Part shown: positions 35,828 to 44,339 of the stretch, piece after piece | How the letters are laid out: the number at the start of each line of letters is the position of its first letter | Position numbering within the stretch: position 1 is the stretch's first letter | Notes under the pieces: generated by a model | What the model saw: the letters and a program-made list of their open reading frames with translations, nothing else | The model's database searches: none | Told to the model about the DNA's origin: nothing | Position numbers and translations under genes: made by a program | Source of the DNA: GCA-003244245 sp963822695 | GTDB taxonomy: Bacteria > Actinomycetota > Actinomycetes > Mycobacteriales > Pseudonocardiaceae | Assembly (NCBI GenBank): GCA_963822695.1 | Contig: CAWGJH010000033.1 | Coordinates: forward strand, 1-64,000 | Length of the DNA stretch: 64,000 bases | Reading direction: 5' to 3'

Positions 35828-36829
35828 GTGGCCAGCACCCTTGCCGGCGCCGGGCTGACCGGCAGCCAGATCCTTGGGCTGGGTACCTACCGCCCGGCGC
35901 GCATCGTGTCCAATCTCGAGATCTGTTCTCACATCGACTCCACCGAGGAGTGGATCGAGAGCCGGTCCGGGATCCGGAGCCGCCGTCATGCCAACGCGCG
36001 GGAGACCCTGTGCTTCATGGCGGCCGAGGCGGGTAGCAAGGCGCTTGCCCACGCTGGGATCGCTGCCCGGCAGCTGAGCTGCGTGGTCGTCGCGAGCATG
36101 TCGAACCTGCTGCAGACCCCGCCGCTGTCGATAGCGCTCGCACACGAGATCGGCGCGGTCAACGCGGGCGGTTTTGACGTCTCGGCCGCGTGCGCTGGCT
36201 TCTGCCACGCTCTGGCCCTCGCCGGGAACATGGTGCGGTGCGGGGACGCGGAGTACGTACTCGTCGTAGGCGTCGAGCGCATGACGGACATCGTGGACCC
36301 GGCCGACCGGCAGATCGCGTTCCTCTTCGCCGACGGCGCCGGAGCGATGGTGGTGGGTCCCTCCGCGGCGCAGGGCATCGGGCCGACCGTGCGTGGCGCC
36401 GACGGCACCTCGCTGGCCGCGCTGCGCATGAACACCTCCTGGTCGCAGTTCCGCGCCGACCCCTCACTCCCACTGCCCTACATGAAGATGGACGGTAAAC
36501 GGGTGTTCCGCTGGGCCGTCGCGGAGATCGTGCCCGCGGCGCGGCGCGCGATGGCTGCGGCTCAGCTCGGGCCCGGCGAACTCGGTGCCTTCGTCCCCCA
36601 TCAGGCAAACTTGCGCATGATCCAGCTACTCGCTGACGGACTTGGCCTTCCAGCCTCGGTGGCTGTCGCCTCCGATGTGGTGCACAGCGGGAACACCTCA
36701 GCCGCCTCGGTCCCGCTGGCGCTGGAGACGCTGCTGAGCTCCGGGGCCGTGGGCACCGGCGATCCAGCACTGCTGATCACCTTCGGCGCTGGGCTGAACT
36801 ACGCGGGCCAGGTCGTGTTGCTGCCGTGA
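35828..36829 (+). CDS. ketosynthase III (KASIII/FabH-like)
   Basis: 333 residues from a GTG (35828) with a GGAGG site. The catalytic triad is complete: Cys122 in SAACAGFCHAL, His258 in FVPHQANLRM, and Asn289 in HSGNTSAASVP. The opening QILGLGTYRPARIVSN is the thiolase-like start. Dedicated KSIII proteins in aromatic clusters condense a CoA-bound starter acid with malonyl-ACP. That suggests a starter other than acetate. It is convergent with the MaoC gene, 20 nt apart. Confidence 0.9.
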   Translation: MASTLAGAGLTGSQILGLGTYRPARIVSNLEICSHIDSTEEWIESRSGIRSRRHANARETLCFMAAEAGSKALAHAGIAARQLSCVVVASMSNLLQTPPLSIALAHEIGAVNAGGFDVSAACAGFCHALALAGNMVRCGDAEYVLVVGVERMTDIVDPADRQIAFLFADGAGAMVVGPSAAQGIGPTVRGADGTSLAALRMNTSWSQFRADPSLPLPYMKMDGKRVFRWAVAEIVPAARRAMAAAQLGPGELGAFVPHQANLRMIQLLADGLGLPASVAVASDVVHSGNTSAASVPLALETLLSSGAVGTGDPALLITFGAGLNYAGQVVLLP

Positions 36830-36848
36830 CCGGGCGCCGCGCCCATCG

Positions 36849-37319
36849 CTATGGTCCATCAACCGATGTCCGGTAGAGAATGATGCTGTCGGCGGTATAC
36901 GCCGGGCGGGAGTATTTCTCGATCTCGACGGTGACGTTCACGGTGACCTCGCAGTACCCGCGGGGGCGTCGCCTGACCGAGGTCAACACGGCCGTGGCAC
37001 GTATCCGGGCCCCAGCCGGCACCGGGCTGATAAAGCGAAGCCGGTCGAGCCCCTTGTTCAGGGTGAGCTCGACGCCGTCAACCGTGAAGACCTCCTCCAG
37101 CATGGGAAACAACAGGGAGAGTGTGAGGAAGCCGTGCGCGATGGGGCCCGTGAAAGGACCCTGGTCGGCCCGTAGCCCGACCTGGTGGATCCATTGGTGG
37201 TCTCCGCTGAGGGCGGCGAAACCATCGATCATCCGCTGATCGATCTGGTGCCACGCACTGGTTCCCAGCGCGTGACCGACCTCGGGAAGTAGGGCGTTGG
37301 GGGTAGCGAACCTTCTCAT
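36849..37319 (-). CDS. MaoC-like hydratase/dehydratase
   Basis: 156 residues, hot-dog fold. ALSGDHQWIHQV carries the D-x(3)-H pair of R-specific enoyl-CoA hydratases, followed by GPIAHGFLTLSLL and LNKGLDRLRFISPVPAGARIRA. It is the last gene of the KSalpha-CLF-ACP2 operon on the minus strand. In aromatic PKS clusters such an enzyme would fit reduction of a starter acyl chain rather than the core. This matches the presence of KSIII and a second ACP. Confidence 0.85.
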   Translation of the reverse strand: MRRFATPNALLPEVGHALGTSAWHQIDQRMIDGFAALSGDHQWIHQVGLRADQGPFTGPIAHGFLTLSLLFPMLEEVFTVDGVELTLNKGLDRLRFISPVPAGARIRATAVLTSVRRRPRGYCEVTVNVTVEIEKYSRPAYTADSIILYRTSVDGP

Positions 37320-37334
37320 CTGGGCACCGCCAAC

Positions 37335-37583
37335 TCAGGTTGACTCATTCACGGTGTCGAGCACCGCGCGCGGTGTCTCCAAGGTGGTGATCTGCTCGTC
37401 CGAGATGTCTACCCCGAATTCCTGCTTGATTCGAGCTGCGGTCTCCAGCAGCGCCAGCGAGTCGTAGCCGAGTTCGGTGAGTTCAGTGTCCAAGTTGTCG
37501 TCGGTGAATTCCACCCCGTGTGCCAGCCCCGCACACTCGATCAGGATCCGGCGCAGATCCTCGAACGTCATTGGTTTAGTCAT
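37335..37583 (-). CDS. acyl carrier protein 2 (minimal PKS)
   Basis: 82 residues. The phosphopantetheine serine is Ser42 in ELGYDSLALLETAA; the C-terminal helix DEQITTLETPRAVLDTVNE is typical. It directly follows the CLF gene by 9 nt and precedes the MaoC gene, so it is the canonical minimal PKS carrier protein. Its core is about as similar to ACP1 as ACPs generally are to each other. Confidence 0.92.
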   Translation of the reverse strand: MTKPMTFEDLRRILIECAGLAHGVEFTDDNLDTELTELGYDSLALLETAARIKQEFGVDISDEQITTLETPRAVLDTVNEST

Positions 37584-37592
37584 TGGCTCTCC

Positions 37593-38801
37593 TCACTTCG
37601 TGACGACAACAGCCGCGTTGAAGCCACCGCGTCCCCTGGCTAGCACAACCGCAGCGCCCACGTCGCGCTCACGTGGTGTCTCGCGGACCAAATCGAGGCG
37701 GTACTCCTCGGGCACCCTGCGCACGTGCGGCGTTGGTGGGATGACCCCGTCGCGCATGGACAACAGCGCGGCCACCAGGTCCAGCGGCGGACCACCAGCA
37801 TAGAGTCGCCCGTTGCAGGCCTTGGCCGCAGTGACCGGCACCCCGCATGGTCCGAAGACCTCGGCGATGGCCTCCGCTTCGGCCCGGTCGCGGTCCGCGA
37901 TCCCCGCCCCGTCGGCGAAAACCACGTCCACGTCAGAGGGGGCGATCCCGGCATCGGCGAGCGCCAACACCACCGCCCTGGCCAGCCCAGGCGGTCGTGC
38001 GCTGCCCGGCTTCGGGTCGAAGGTCGCGGCATAGCCCGCTAGCCGCCCGTACACGGTGGACACACTGCGGGCGCTGTCCTCGCGCTCCAGCACCAGAATC
38101 GCGCCGCCCTCGCCGGGCACGTACCCGTTCGCGTCCGTGTCGAACGGCAGGTACGCGGACTGGGGATCGCGGCGTGTACTGACGTCTCCGCTGGCCAGGT
38201 GTGATACCCAGCCCCAGGGATCGAGCGAGGAGTCCACGCCGCCGGTGACCATCAGCGTGGCGCCCCTGCGCAGGCTCCGGCGGGCGTGCCCCACCGCGTC
38301 GAGCCCGCCCGCTTGCTCGCTGATCAGTACCGCGCTGGGTCCGCGCATCCCGTTGCGGATCGAGATCTGCCCTGTGTTCACCGCATAAAACCATGCGAAC
38401 GACTCGTAGACACTGACGTACTGCGGGCCGCGGGTCCACAGCTTGTGGATCTCCGTGTGAGTGAACTCGAACCCACCCGACGCGTTGGAGGTGGCCACGC
38501 CCATGGTGAACTCCGCGTGCTGGTCGCCGGCGACCCCGGCATCGGCCAGCGCCCAATCCGCCGCCACCAACGCCAGCCTGGTCACCCGATCGGTCTGTGG
38601 CAGCAGCCGGTTCGGCAGGTGCTCGGCCGCCTCGAATCCGGTGATCTGCCCGGCTAGCTGCGCTGGATAGCGGGAGGGGTCGTAGCGCTCGATGCGGCGG
38701 ATCCCCGTACGCCCGGCCAGTGTCGCCTTCCAGTACTCCTCGGTGCCCAAGCCGTTGGGCGCCACCACGCCGATCCCGGTCACGATGACCGCGGCGTTCA
38801 T
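37593..38801 (-). CDS. chain length factor (KSbeta)
   Basis: 402 residues from the ATG at 38801. It has the ketosynthase fold but the active-site Cys is replaced by Gln163 in LISEQAGGLDAV, the hallmark of CLFs. The closing segments are AKACNGRLYAGGP and ARGRGGFNAAVVV. CLF pairs with KSalpha and controls polyketide length. The start overlaps the KSalpha stop by 4 nt (ATGA). Confidence 0.94.
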   Translation of the reverse strand: MNAAVIVTGIGVVAPNGLGTEEYWKATLAGRTGIRRIERYDPSRYPAQLAGQITGFEAAEHLPNRLLPQTDRVTRLALVAADWALADAGVAGDQHAEFTMGVATSNASGGFEFTHTEIHKLWTRGPQYVSVYESFAWFYAVNTGQISIRNGMRGPSAVLISEQAGGLDAVGHARRSLRRGATLMVTGGVDSSLDPWGWVSHLASGDVSTRRDPQSAYLPFDTDANGYVPGEGGAILVLEREDSARSVSTVYGRLAGYAATFDPKPGSARPPGLARAVVLALADAGIAPSDVDVVFADGAGIADRDRAEAEAIAEVFGPCGVPVTAAKACNGRLYAGGPPLDLVAALLSMRDGVIPPTPHVRRVPEEYRLDLVRETPRERDVGAAVVLARGRGGFNAAVVVTK

Positions 38802-40066
38802 GTCCGCATCCCACCCACGCCGTGCAGTATCATGGCGCTCTGAAACCCACCGAACCCGCTGCCGACGGTAAGTACAGCATTCACTTCGGTGTCGCGCGCC
38901 TCGTTGGGCACGTAATCGAGGTCGCACTCAGGATCCGGCTCATGCAGGTTGGCCGTCGGAGGCACGATGTTGTGCTCGATGGCCAGCGCGCAGGTCGCGA
39001 TCTCGATCGAGCCGATGGCACCCAGCGAGTGGCCGACCATCGACTTGATGGAGCTCACCGGCACCTGGTAGGCGTGCTCACCGAGCGTGGTTTTGAACGC
39101 CGCGGTCTCATGGCGGTCGTTCTGCTTGGTACCTGATCCGTGCGCGTTGACGTAGTCCACGAGGGACGGATCCAGCCGCGAGTCGTGCAGCGCGCTGCGG
39201 ATTGCCTCGGCCATCTCCCGGCCGTCCTTCTTGAGCCCAGTCATGTGGTAGGCGTTGCAGCGCGTGGCATAGCCGGTGATCTCGGCGTAGATGTGCGCTC
39301 CCCTGGCCCGGGCCCGCTCGAACTCCTCCAGCACGAGCATCGCCGCGCCCTCCCCGAGCACGAACCCGTCGCGCGTGCGGTCGAACGGTCGGGACGCGTG
39401 CTCGGGGTCGTCGTTGCGTGGGGTGGTTGCCTTGATCGCGTCGAAACAGGCCACCGCGATGGGCGAGATCGGAGCGTCGGAGGCACCGGCGAGCATCACG
39501 TCCGCGGCGCCCTCGGCGATCAGCTGGTAGGCGTATCCCACCGAGTCCAGGCCGGAGGTGCAGCCAGAGGACACCACCGAGGCCGGCCCCTCCGAGCCTG
39601 TCACCCAAGCCAGCTCAGCGGCCATCGAACTGGGCACCAGGTAGTCGAACAGGTGTGGGGAACTATAGCGGGGGTCAACCAACCACTCGCGGCCGCTGTC
39701 GGAGAGTACCAGGTACTCCCGCTCCAGGCTGGTAGTCGCGCCCACCGCGCTGCCGACGCTGACACCCATCCTCGTGGGGTCCACTCGGGACAGATCGAGG
39801 CCGCTGTCGGCAAGACACTCCCGCGCGCACACCACGGCGAACTGTGTGGCTCGGTCCATCCGCCGGATCTCGCGCATGCTCAGCCCAGCCAGTTGGGGGT
39901 CGAAGTCGCACTCGGCGGCCACCTGGGAACGGAACGGCTCCGGGTCGAAAAACGAGATCCGTCGAGTCGCCGTCCGGCCCGAGGTCAACAGATCCCAAAA
40001 GGCCTTGCGCCCCATGCCGCCAGGCGCGAGTACTTCGATTCCGGTGATCACGATTCTTCGGTCCAT
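38798..40066 (-). CDS. ketosynthase alpha
   Basis: 422 residues from the ATG at 40066. The active-site cysteine is Cys169 in VSSGCTSGLDSV. The two histidines of the decarboxylation triad are present in NAHGSGTKQNDRHE and SMVGHSLGAIGS. It is the catalytic subunit of a type II minimal PKS, extending with malonyl-ACP. SARP-like repeats lie 61-89 nt upstream. The operon KSalpha-CLF-ACP2-MaoC is compact, with gaps under 16 nt. Confidence 0.95.
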   Translation of the reverse strand: MDRRIVITGIEVLAPGGMGRKAFWDLLTSGRTATRRISFFDPEPFRSQVAAECDFDPQLAGLSMREIRRMDRATQFAVVCARECLADSGLDLSRVDPTRMGVSVGSAVGATTSLEREYLVLSDSGREWLVDPRYSSPHLFDYLVPSSMAAELAWVTGSEGPASVVSSGCTSGLDSVGYAYQLIAEGAADVMLAGASDAPISPIAVACFDAIKATTPRNDDPEHASRPFDRTRDGFVLGEGAAMLVLEEFERARARGAHIYAEITGYATRCNAYHMTGLKKDGREMAEAIRSALHDSRLDPSLVDYVNAHGSGTKQNDRHETAAFKTTLGEHAYQVPVSSIKSMVGHSLGAIGSIEIATCALAIEHNIVPPTANLHEPDPECDLDYVPNEARDTEVNAVLTVGSGFGGFQSAMILHGVGGMRT

Positions 40067-40126
40067 CAGCCACTCCCCGCATCTGTCACCGAATCGCTGC
40101 CTCTGGGCACCAAATCTGTGCCCACA

Positions 40127-40155
40127 CCCTCGAAACATGCTCGAGTACACCTTGC
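40127..40155 (-). promoter_or_regulatory. SARP-type heptamer repeats upstream of KSalpha
   Basis: On the minus strand GCAAGGT (40155-40149), TCGAGCA (40144-40138) and TCGAGGG (40133-40127) are spaced 11 bp apart, 61 nt before the KSalpha ATG. The middle site resembles the third site of the KSIII promoter, and the GCAAGGT site resembles its TCAAGGC. Probable target of the adjacent SARP. Confidence 0.6.
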
Positions 40156-40238
40156 GTCGAGGGATCCACCTAGGTTCGCGCGCTCTTCAATCAGACCGGC
40201 CAGGACTGGTCGATACGAGGACGCCGTGCTGGGGGGCT

Positions 40239-41102
40239 TCATGCGCGCTTGTGGCCCGTGTTGATCCGGAGCGCGGAGCGCGGCCTGGACGCACCCATTT
40301 CCGATCTGAACTGCGGGATCTTGCGCAGTTCGTCGAGTTGGGGCTCCGAGGTGAGTACCGCGTGGTGTAGCCACTGCAGTGTGGGTGATGGTTCGAGGCC
40401 CAACTCGTCGATCATCGAGGCGCGCAGTCGGTGGTAGACCTCAAGTGCCCTGGTGCGGCATCCGGAGCGATGCAGCGCCAGCATGAACTGGGCGTGCAGG
40501 TTCTCGTGGAACCGGTGTTGCACCACCAGGCCAGCAAGATCGCTGAGCGACTCGCGATGCCTGCCGAGCCGCAGTTCGGCCTCCATCTGGTACTCCACCA
40601 TCGTCAGCCTTGACTGCTCAAGTCGCGCGACCTCCGCCTGCAGCAAGCGGCCGTGCTCGACATCACTGAGTACCGAGCCCCGCCACAGCCCCAAGGCGCG
40701 GTCGAACGTCTCCACCGCGCCCGCGTCGTCCCCACCCTGTAATGCGCTCAGCCCGGTCCGCTCCAGCCGCCGGTACTCGCGCAGGTCCAGCGCGGCCTGA
40801 CCGGGCGAGAACAGGTATCCCCCGTTGCGGGTCTGCAGCACCTGTTTCGCCACCTGCGACGGGCTGAGCCCGAGCGCATCGGCGAACAGCTTGCGCAGCT
40901 GCAGCACGTAGGTCTGCAGCGTGGTCAGCGCGCTCCTGGGCGGTTCGCCGTCCCACAACTCGCTGACCAGCGCCGAGACCGGCACCATCTGCTGCTCGTT
41001 GAGCAGCAGAAGGGCCAGCACCTTCCGGGGCTTCCCCGCACTGGGCACGGCCTGGGCGGCCTCGTGGCGAGCGACCAGTGGCCCGAGAACTCTCATCTCC
41101 AC
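40239..41102 (-). CDS. SARP-family transcriptional activator
   Basis: 287 residues from the GTG at 41102 (VEMRVLGPL), preceded by GGAAGGA; an in-frame start at 41147 adds 15 residues. The N-terminal OmpR-type winged helix (GKPRKVLALLLLNEQQ, SALTTLQTYVLQLRKLF) is followed by the bacterial transcriptional activation domain with TPR-like helices (RLERTGLSALQGGDDAGA to RLRASMIDELGLEP). SARPs are pathway-specific activators of polyketide and peptide clusters. It stands at the cluster edge with 172 nt before KSalpha on the same strand. Confidence 0.9.
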   Translation of the reverse strand: MEMRVLGPLVARHEAAQAVPSAGKPRKVLALLLLNEQQMVPVSALVSELWDGEPPRSALTTLQTYVLQLRKLFADALGLSPSQVAKQVLQTRNGGYLFSPGQAALDLREYRRLERTGLSALQGGDDAGAVETFDRALGLWRGSVLSDVEHGRLLQAEVARLEQSRLTMVEYQMEAELRLGRHRESLSDLAGLVVQHRFHENLHAQFMLALHRSGCRTRALEVYHRLRASMIDELGLEPSPTLQWLHHAVLTSEPQLDELRKIPQFRSEMGASRPRSALRINTGHKRA

Positions 41103-41500
41103 TGACGTTGTTCCTTCCTTCGGTCGCAGACCCGGGCTGGTACCCAAGCCACTGGCTTATCATAGAAAAAAGACATCTGTCACCTTCAGTGTCGTATCCG
41201 TGTCGCCCGAGCCGCAGGTAAGGGGTTCAGCTACAGTGATATCGTTGTTTACGACGAGTACACGCAGGGTGAAATCCTGATGATCGTGATGGCGCGACTA
41301 ATAATCCCCCTAGTGCTACCGCGCATCAAACAGCCAGGGCTTACGACACATACGACACTAGCGGCAGCCTCAATCACAACTCAAGGTTCTCGGCAGCAAT
41401 CGGCACCAAGGTGCAATGACGACTGTTACGAAGGTCGTATCTTCACACTGTCCCCAGCCTGATGATCAGCTCGGTGGTGCGGGCGCCGGAGTCCTCGTCG
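41103..41500. other. SARP upstream region, no gene
   Basis: About 400 nt. No convincing gene is visible: the plus-strand frame at 41280-41462 has weak coding character. The 41160-41250 part is AT-rich and probably holds the SARP promoter (CTTATCATAGAAAAAAG). GTGTCGTATCCGTGTCG near 41195 is a short direct repeat. Confidence 0.4.
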
Positions 41501-41610
41501 ATGGACCGGTGCGTCGCGATCGACCAGGGCACTACGTCCACCCCGCAACATGATCTTCGATCAGCGTGGGCACCAGGGGATCGTGACCGGGCATGGGCAG
41601 CATGTGGTCG
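41501..41610 (+). pseudogene. 5' remnant of a glycerol kinase gene
   Basis: ATG at 41501 starts MDRCVAIDQGTTST, the universal N-terminus of glycerol kinase, and one base later the shifted frame continues RNMIFDQRGHQGIVTGHGQ. The intact glpK at 47015 begins with VAIDQGTTSTRCMVFDHDG and the nucleotide sequences are about 80% alike over 50 nt. After about 41610 the similarity is lost. It is a truncated, frameshifted second copy. Confidence 0.75.
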
Positions 41611-41646
41611 GCGTTGCAGCGAGGGCGAGCAGCGGGGGTGCGGCCG

Positions 41647-42069
41647 TCAGGGCTCAGTCGCTGTTCCCGGTTGCGTCCGTGCGGTCCCGTGGCTCGTCCC
41701 GTTACCAGGGGTGCGTGCGTGAGCGTCGGCCGCGTCGAGGTAGCGGTGTAGGGCGTGGCGGGAATGGGTAAGCGCCTCGATTCGCTTGTCGAGGCTGCGG
41801 ATGCGGCCGCGGAGCGTGGCCAGCAGCTCGGGGCAGGGTTCGAGGTCAGGGACCGCGCCCGAGGCGCACGGCAGCAGGAGCCGGATGTCCTCACTCGACA
41901 GTCCGGCGTCGAGCAGCCCTCGAATCTGGGCCACTGTGATCGCCGCCTCATCGGAGTAGTCGCGGTAGCCGTTGGAGCTGCGGCTGGGACTCAGCAGACC
42001 CTGCGCCTCGTAGTAACGCAGTAGGTGAGCCGGCACCCCGGTTCGCTGACTCAGGTCTCCGATACGCAC
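41647..42069 (-). CDS. MerR-family regulator
   Basis: 140 residues. The N-terminus RIGDLSQRTGVPAHLLRYYEAQGLLSPSRSSNGYRDYSD is the MerR winged helix, followed by the dimerisation helix (RIRSLDKRIEALTHSRHALHRYLD). LLPCASGAVPDLEPCPELL contains two cysteines, but not the metal-binding pattern of MerR itself. The Pro/Thr-rich tail is probably disordered. It is divergent from the alpha/beta hydrolase and probably controls it from the 55-nt shared space. Confidence 0.88.
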   Translation of the reverse strand: MRIGDLSQRTGVPAHLLRYYEAQGLLSPSRSSNGYRDYSDEAAITVAQIRGLLDAGLSSEDIRLLLPCASGAVPDLEPCPELLATLRGRIRSLDKRIEALTHSRHALHRYLDAADAHARTPGNGTSHGTARTQPGTATEP

Positions 42070-42124
42070 ATCGCGCCTTCCCGGACTTGACCTTCATATC
42101 GGTGTGAACCTTGATGATGATTCC

Positions 42125-42892
42125 ATGTCCATCACACCACTCGATGCGCTCGTGCGTGGCCCGGTCTCGTCAAGGGGCACCGTAGTGCTGCACGGGGCGG
42201 GCGGCAGCCCGGAACTTAATTTCCCGTTCCTCGACGACCTGGCCACCGGCGGCCGGGTGGTTGCGCCCTACTACCCGGGCACCGGGCCGTCTCCGCGGGC
42301 TTCCGGTGCGCTGGAGCTCGACGAGCTGGCCGATCGCGCGGCCGCTGCGGCCGAGGCCGCAGACCTGGAGCAGTTCGATGTGCTCGGGTACTCGCTGGGC
42401 TCGGCGATCGCCATTCGGGTCGCGACCCGTCACCCAGCGCGGGTCGGTCGCCTCGTGCTCAGCGCTGGGATCGCCCAGGCAAGCACGTCACTGCGACTCG
42501 CGTGCGACGTGTGGATCACGCTGCTCGACGGCGACGCGTTGACACTCGGGCGTTTTCTGGCGTGGGCGTCGAGCTCGGAACAGGCGTGGTCGCATCGCAG
42601 GGACCCGGACGCGATTGCCACCGCCATCGCTGCAGCCGTACCCGCCGGCACGGCTGAGCAGGCCGACCTGGTCCGCCGCATCGACGTCCGCGCCGACCTC
42701 GCCCAGATCACGGCTTCGACCCTGGTCGTCGTCCCACGCAACGACCGACTCGTCGACCCCGCGCACTCCGCCGAACTGGCCGCCGGTATCGCCAACGCAC
42801 GAACGGTCGCCCTCGACAGCGGACACGACATCGCCGGCGAGGCCCCCAGCGCCTGGTGGCAAGCCATCGCCGAGCACTTCCAACTCGCCTGA
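42125..42892 (+). CDS. alpha/beta hydrolase
   Basis: 255 residues from the ATG at 42125; a GTG at 42104 is an alternative start. The nucleophile elbow is GYSLGSAIA (GxSxG), the oxyanion HGAGG appears at VVLHGAGGSPELNF, and the catalytic Asp and His lie in VPRNDRLVDP and SGHDIAG. Substrate unknown. Divergent with the MerR regulator, TTGACC (42087) may be its -35 element. Confidence 0.85.
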   Translation: MSITPLDALVRGPVSSRGTVVLHGAGGSPELNFPFLDDLATGGRVVAPYYPGTGPSPRASGALELDELADRAAAAAEAADLEQFDVLGYSLGSAIAIRVATRHPARVGRLVLSAGIAQASTSLRLACDVWITLLDGDALTLGRFLAWASSSEQAWSHRRDPDAIATAIAAAVPAGTAEQADLVRRIDVRADLAQITASTLVVVPRNDRLVDPAHSAELAAGIANARTVALDSGHDIAGEAPSAWWQAIAEHFQLA

Positions 42893-42895
42893 ACG

Positions 42896-43018
42896 TGGCC
42901 GTGACCTGCACTCCGGGCACCGCAAGCGCTACGGAGTCAACGTCCAGTTCATCTGTGACGCGCACGGGCGCCTGCAGCGAAGCATTCCCCGGAAGCTGGC
43001 ACGACAAACACTGAATAG
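42896..43018 (+). pseudogene. IS5-like transposase fragment
   Basis: Starting 3 nt after the hydrolase stop, one frame reads RGRDLHSGHRKRYGVNVQF and ICDAHGRLQ, a segment I recall from actinobacterial DDE transposases (YSGKHRRHGVNVQV type). After a frameshift near 42980, EAFPGSWHDKH and a stop follow, matching the next block (SPALPGSxHD). About 40 codons remain. Confidence 0.55.
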
Positions 43019-43084
43019 CTATTTACCTTGGCCCTAGGGACAGCTATCGGAGCGCTGGGCCTTATGGGACGGTGGCCGGCGAAG

Positions 43085-44080
43085 TCATGCGTGAGGGCCG
43101 ACTGCAAGAACTGTCTTTGGTGGCGCGGAGCGGCGCTCGATCGCGCGGTGGATGTCGATGACGTCTGCGAGGGAAGCGACGTTCGGGAATGGTTCGCGCA
43201 GAATGCCGCGGTGCACCAGCCCGATGACCTCGGCTGCTGCCGTCGTCACCTGGCCGGGGATGAGGTGGGCGACTGCTCCCAAGCTGAGGCCGGCGATGTG
43301 TCGGGTGCCATGCCAGACCGCGTCACTGGACAATGCCTGGTCCTGGCCACTGGCGTTGCCCAACACAACGAGGCGGCCAAAGGGGGCGAGCTGCTCGAAG
43401 GCCCGCGCGCGCAGCTCGCCACCGACCGGGTCGATGACGATGTCCACGCCGCCACCGCCCGTCAATTCGTCGATCGCCGAGTCGAGCTCGGTGGCGAGAA
43501 CCACATCGGTGCATTCAGCGGCGACAAAGGCGCGCCTGGCCTCGCTGCCCACCACACCGATCACCCGCCGGGCAGGATGGATCGCGGCAAGACGACAAGC
43601 CACTCCACCAAGGCCACCACTGGCCCCCAACACGAGTACGGTGTCGGTGACCTGCAGTCGAGCGATGCCGTGGAGTGCGATCCACGCGGTGACCCCGTTG
43701 ACGAGCACGGCCACCGCCCGAGCCAGGTCAGCTCCCTCGGGCACGGCAATCGCCATGTCCGCCCGGGCTGTCGCGACCTCGGCGTACCCTCCGGCCCTCG
43801 CTCCACGCCCGAAGTCATTGAGCAGGGCCGCCACCGGCTGGCCGACCCGAAAACCGCTCACTCCTGCACCAAGCTGACGCACTCGGCCAGCCACCTCAAT
43901 GCCCGGCGTAAACGGAGCAGCCAGACCCAGGGCTCCACTGCGGAACAGGGTGTCGACGAACCCAACCCCGGCGAACTGTACGTCGATGGCCAACTCACCC
44001 TCGCCGGCCGAAGGCGCGACCGTGTCCACCAACTGCATCACCTCAGCCGGCCCAGGCTCATGGACCACAACCGCACGCAC
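43085..44080 (-). CDS. zinc-type alcohol dehydrogenase-like quinone oxidoreductase
   Basis: 331 residues from a GTG with AAGGAGG upstream. This is the MDR superfamily, zinc-independent quinone reductase type: GVGFVDTLFRSG, PFTPGIEVAGRVRQLGAGV, NGVTAWIALHG, and the NADPH motif VLVLGASGGLGGVACRLAAI. Reduces quinones or enones with NADPH. It is convergent with the hydrolase and stands alone, though quinone-processing could relate to the neighbouring aromatic cluster. Confidence 0.9.
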   Translation of the reverse strand: MRAVVVHEPGPAEVMQLVDTVAPSAGEGELAIDVQFAGVGFVDTLFRSGALGLAAPFTPGIEVAGRVRQLGAGVSGFRVGQPVAALLNDFGRGARAGGYAEVATARADMAIAVPEGADLARAVAVLVNGVTAWIALHGIARLQVTDTVLVLGASGGLGGVACRLAAIHPARRVIGVVGSEARRAFVAAECTDVVLATELDSAIDELTGGGGVDIVIDPVGGELRARAFEQLAPFGRLVVLGNASGQDQALSSDAVWHGTRHIAGLSLGAVAHLIPGQVTTAAAEVIGLVHRGILREPFPNVASLADVIDIHRAIERRSAPPKTVLAVGPHA

Positions 44081-44339
44081 GTGTGCCTCCTTGAGATCGA
44101 AGTCTCCCCACATTGACTTTCCCACCACCGGCTGGTTTGCGATCAATCCGGATGCCGCAGCAGGTCCAGAGGCGCTAGCGGTTGCGGAGACCGTAGCCTC
44201 CGACATGTTCCCTCAGCCGAGTCGCGGTAGCCCCGCGGACGTGCTGGCGGTAGCGCATCGGTCACAATGAGGGCCTGCACGAGGCTGGCGATGCAGCTCG
44301 CCAGTGCTTCGCTGAGCGCGGGGAGTCACGACGCACACT

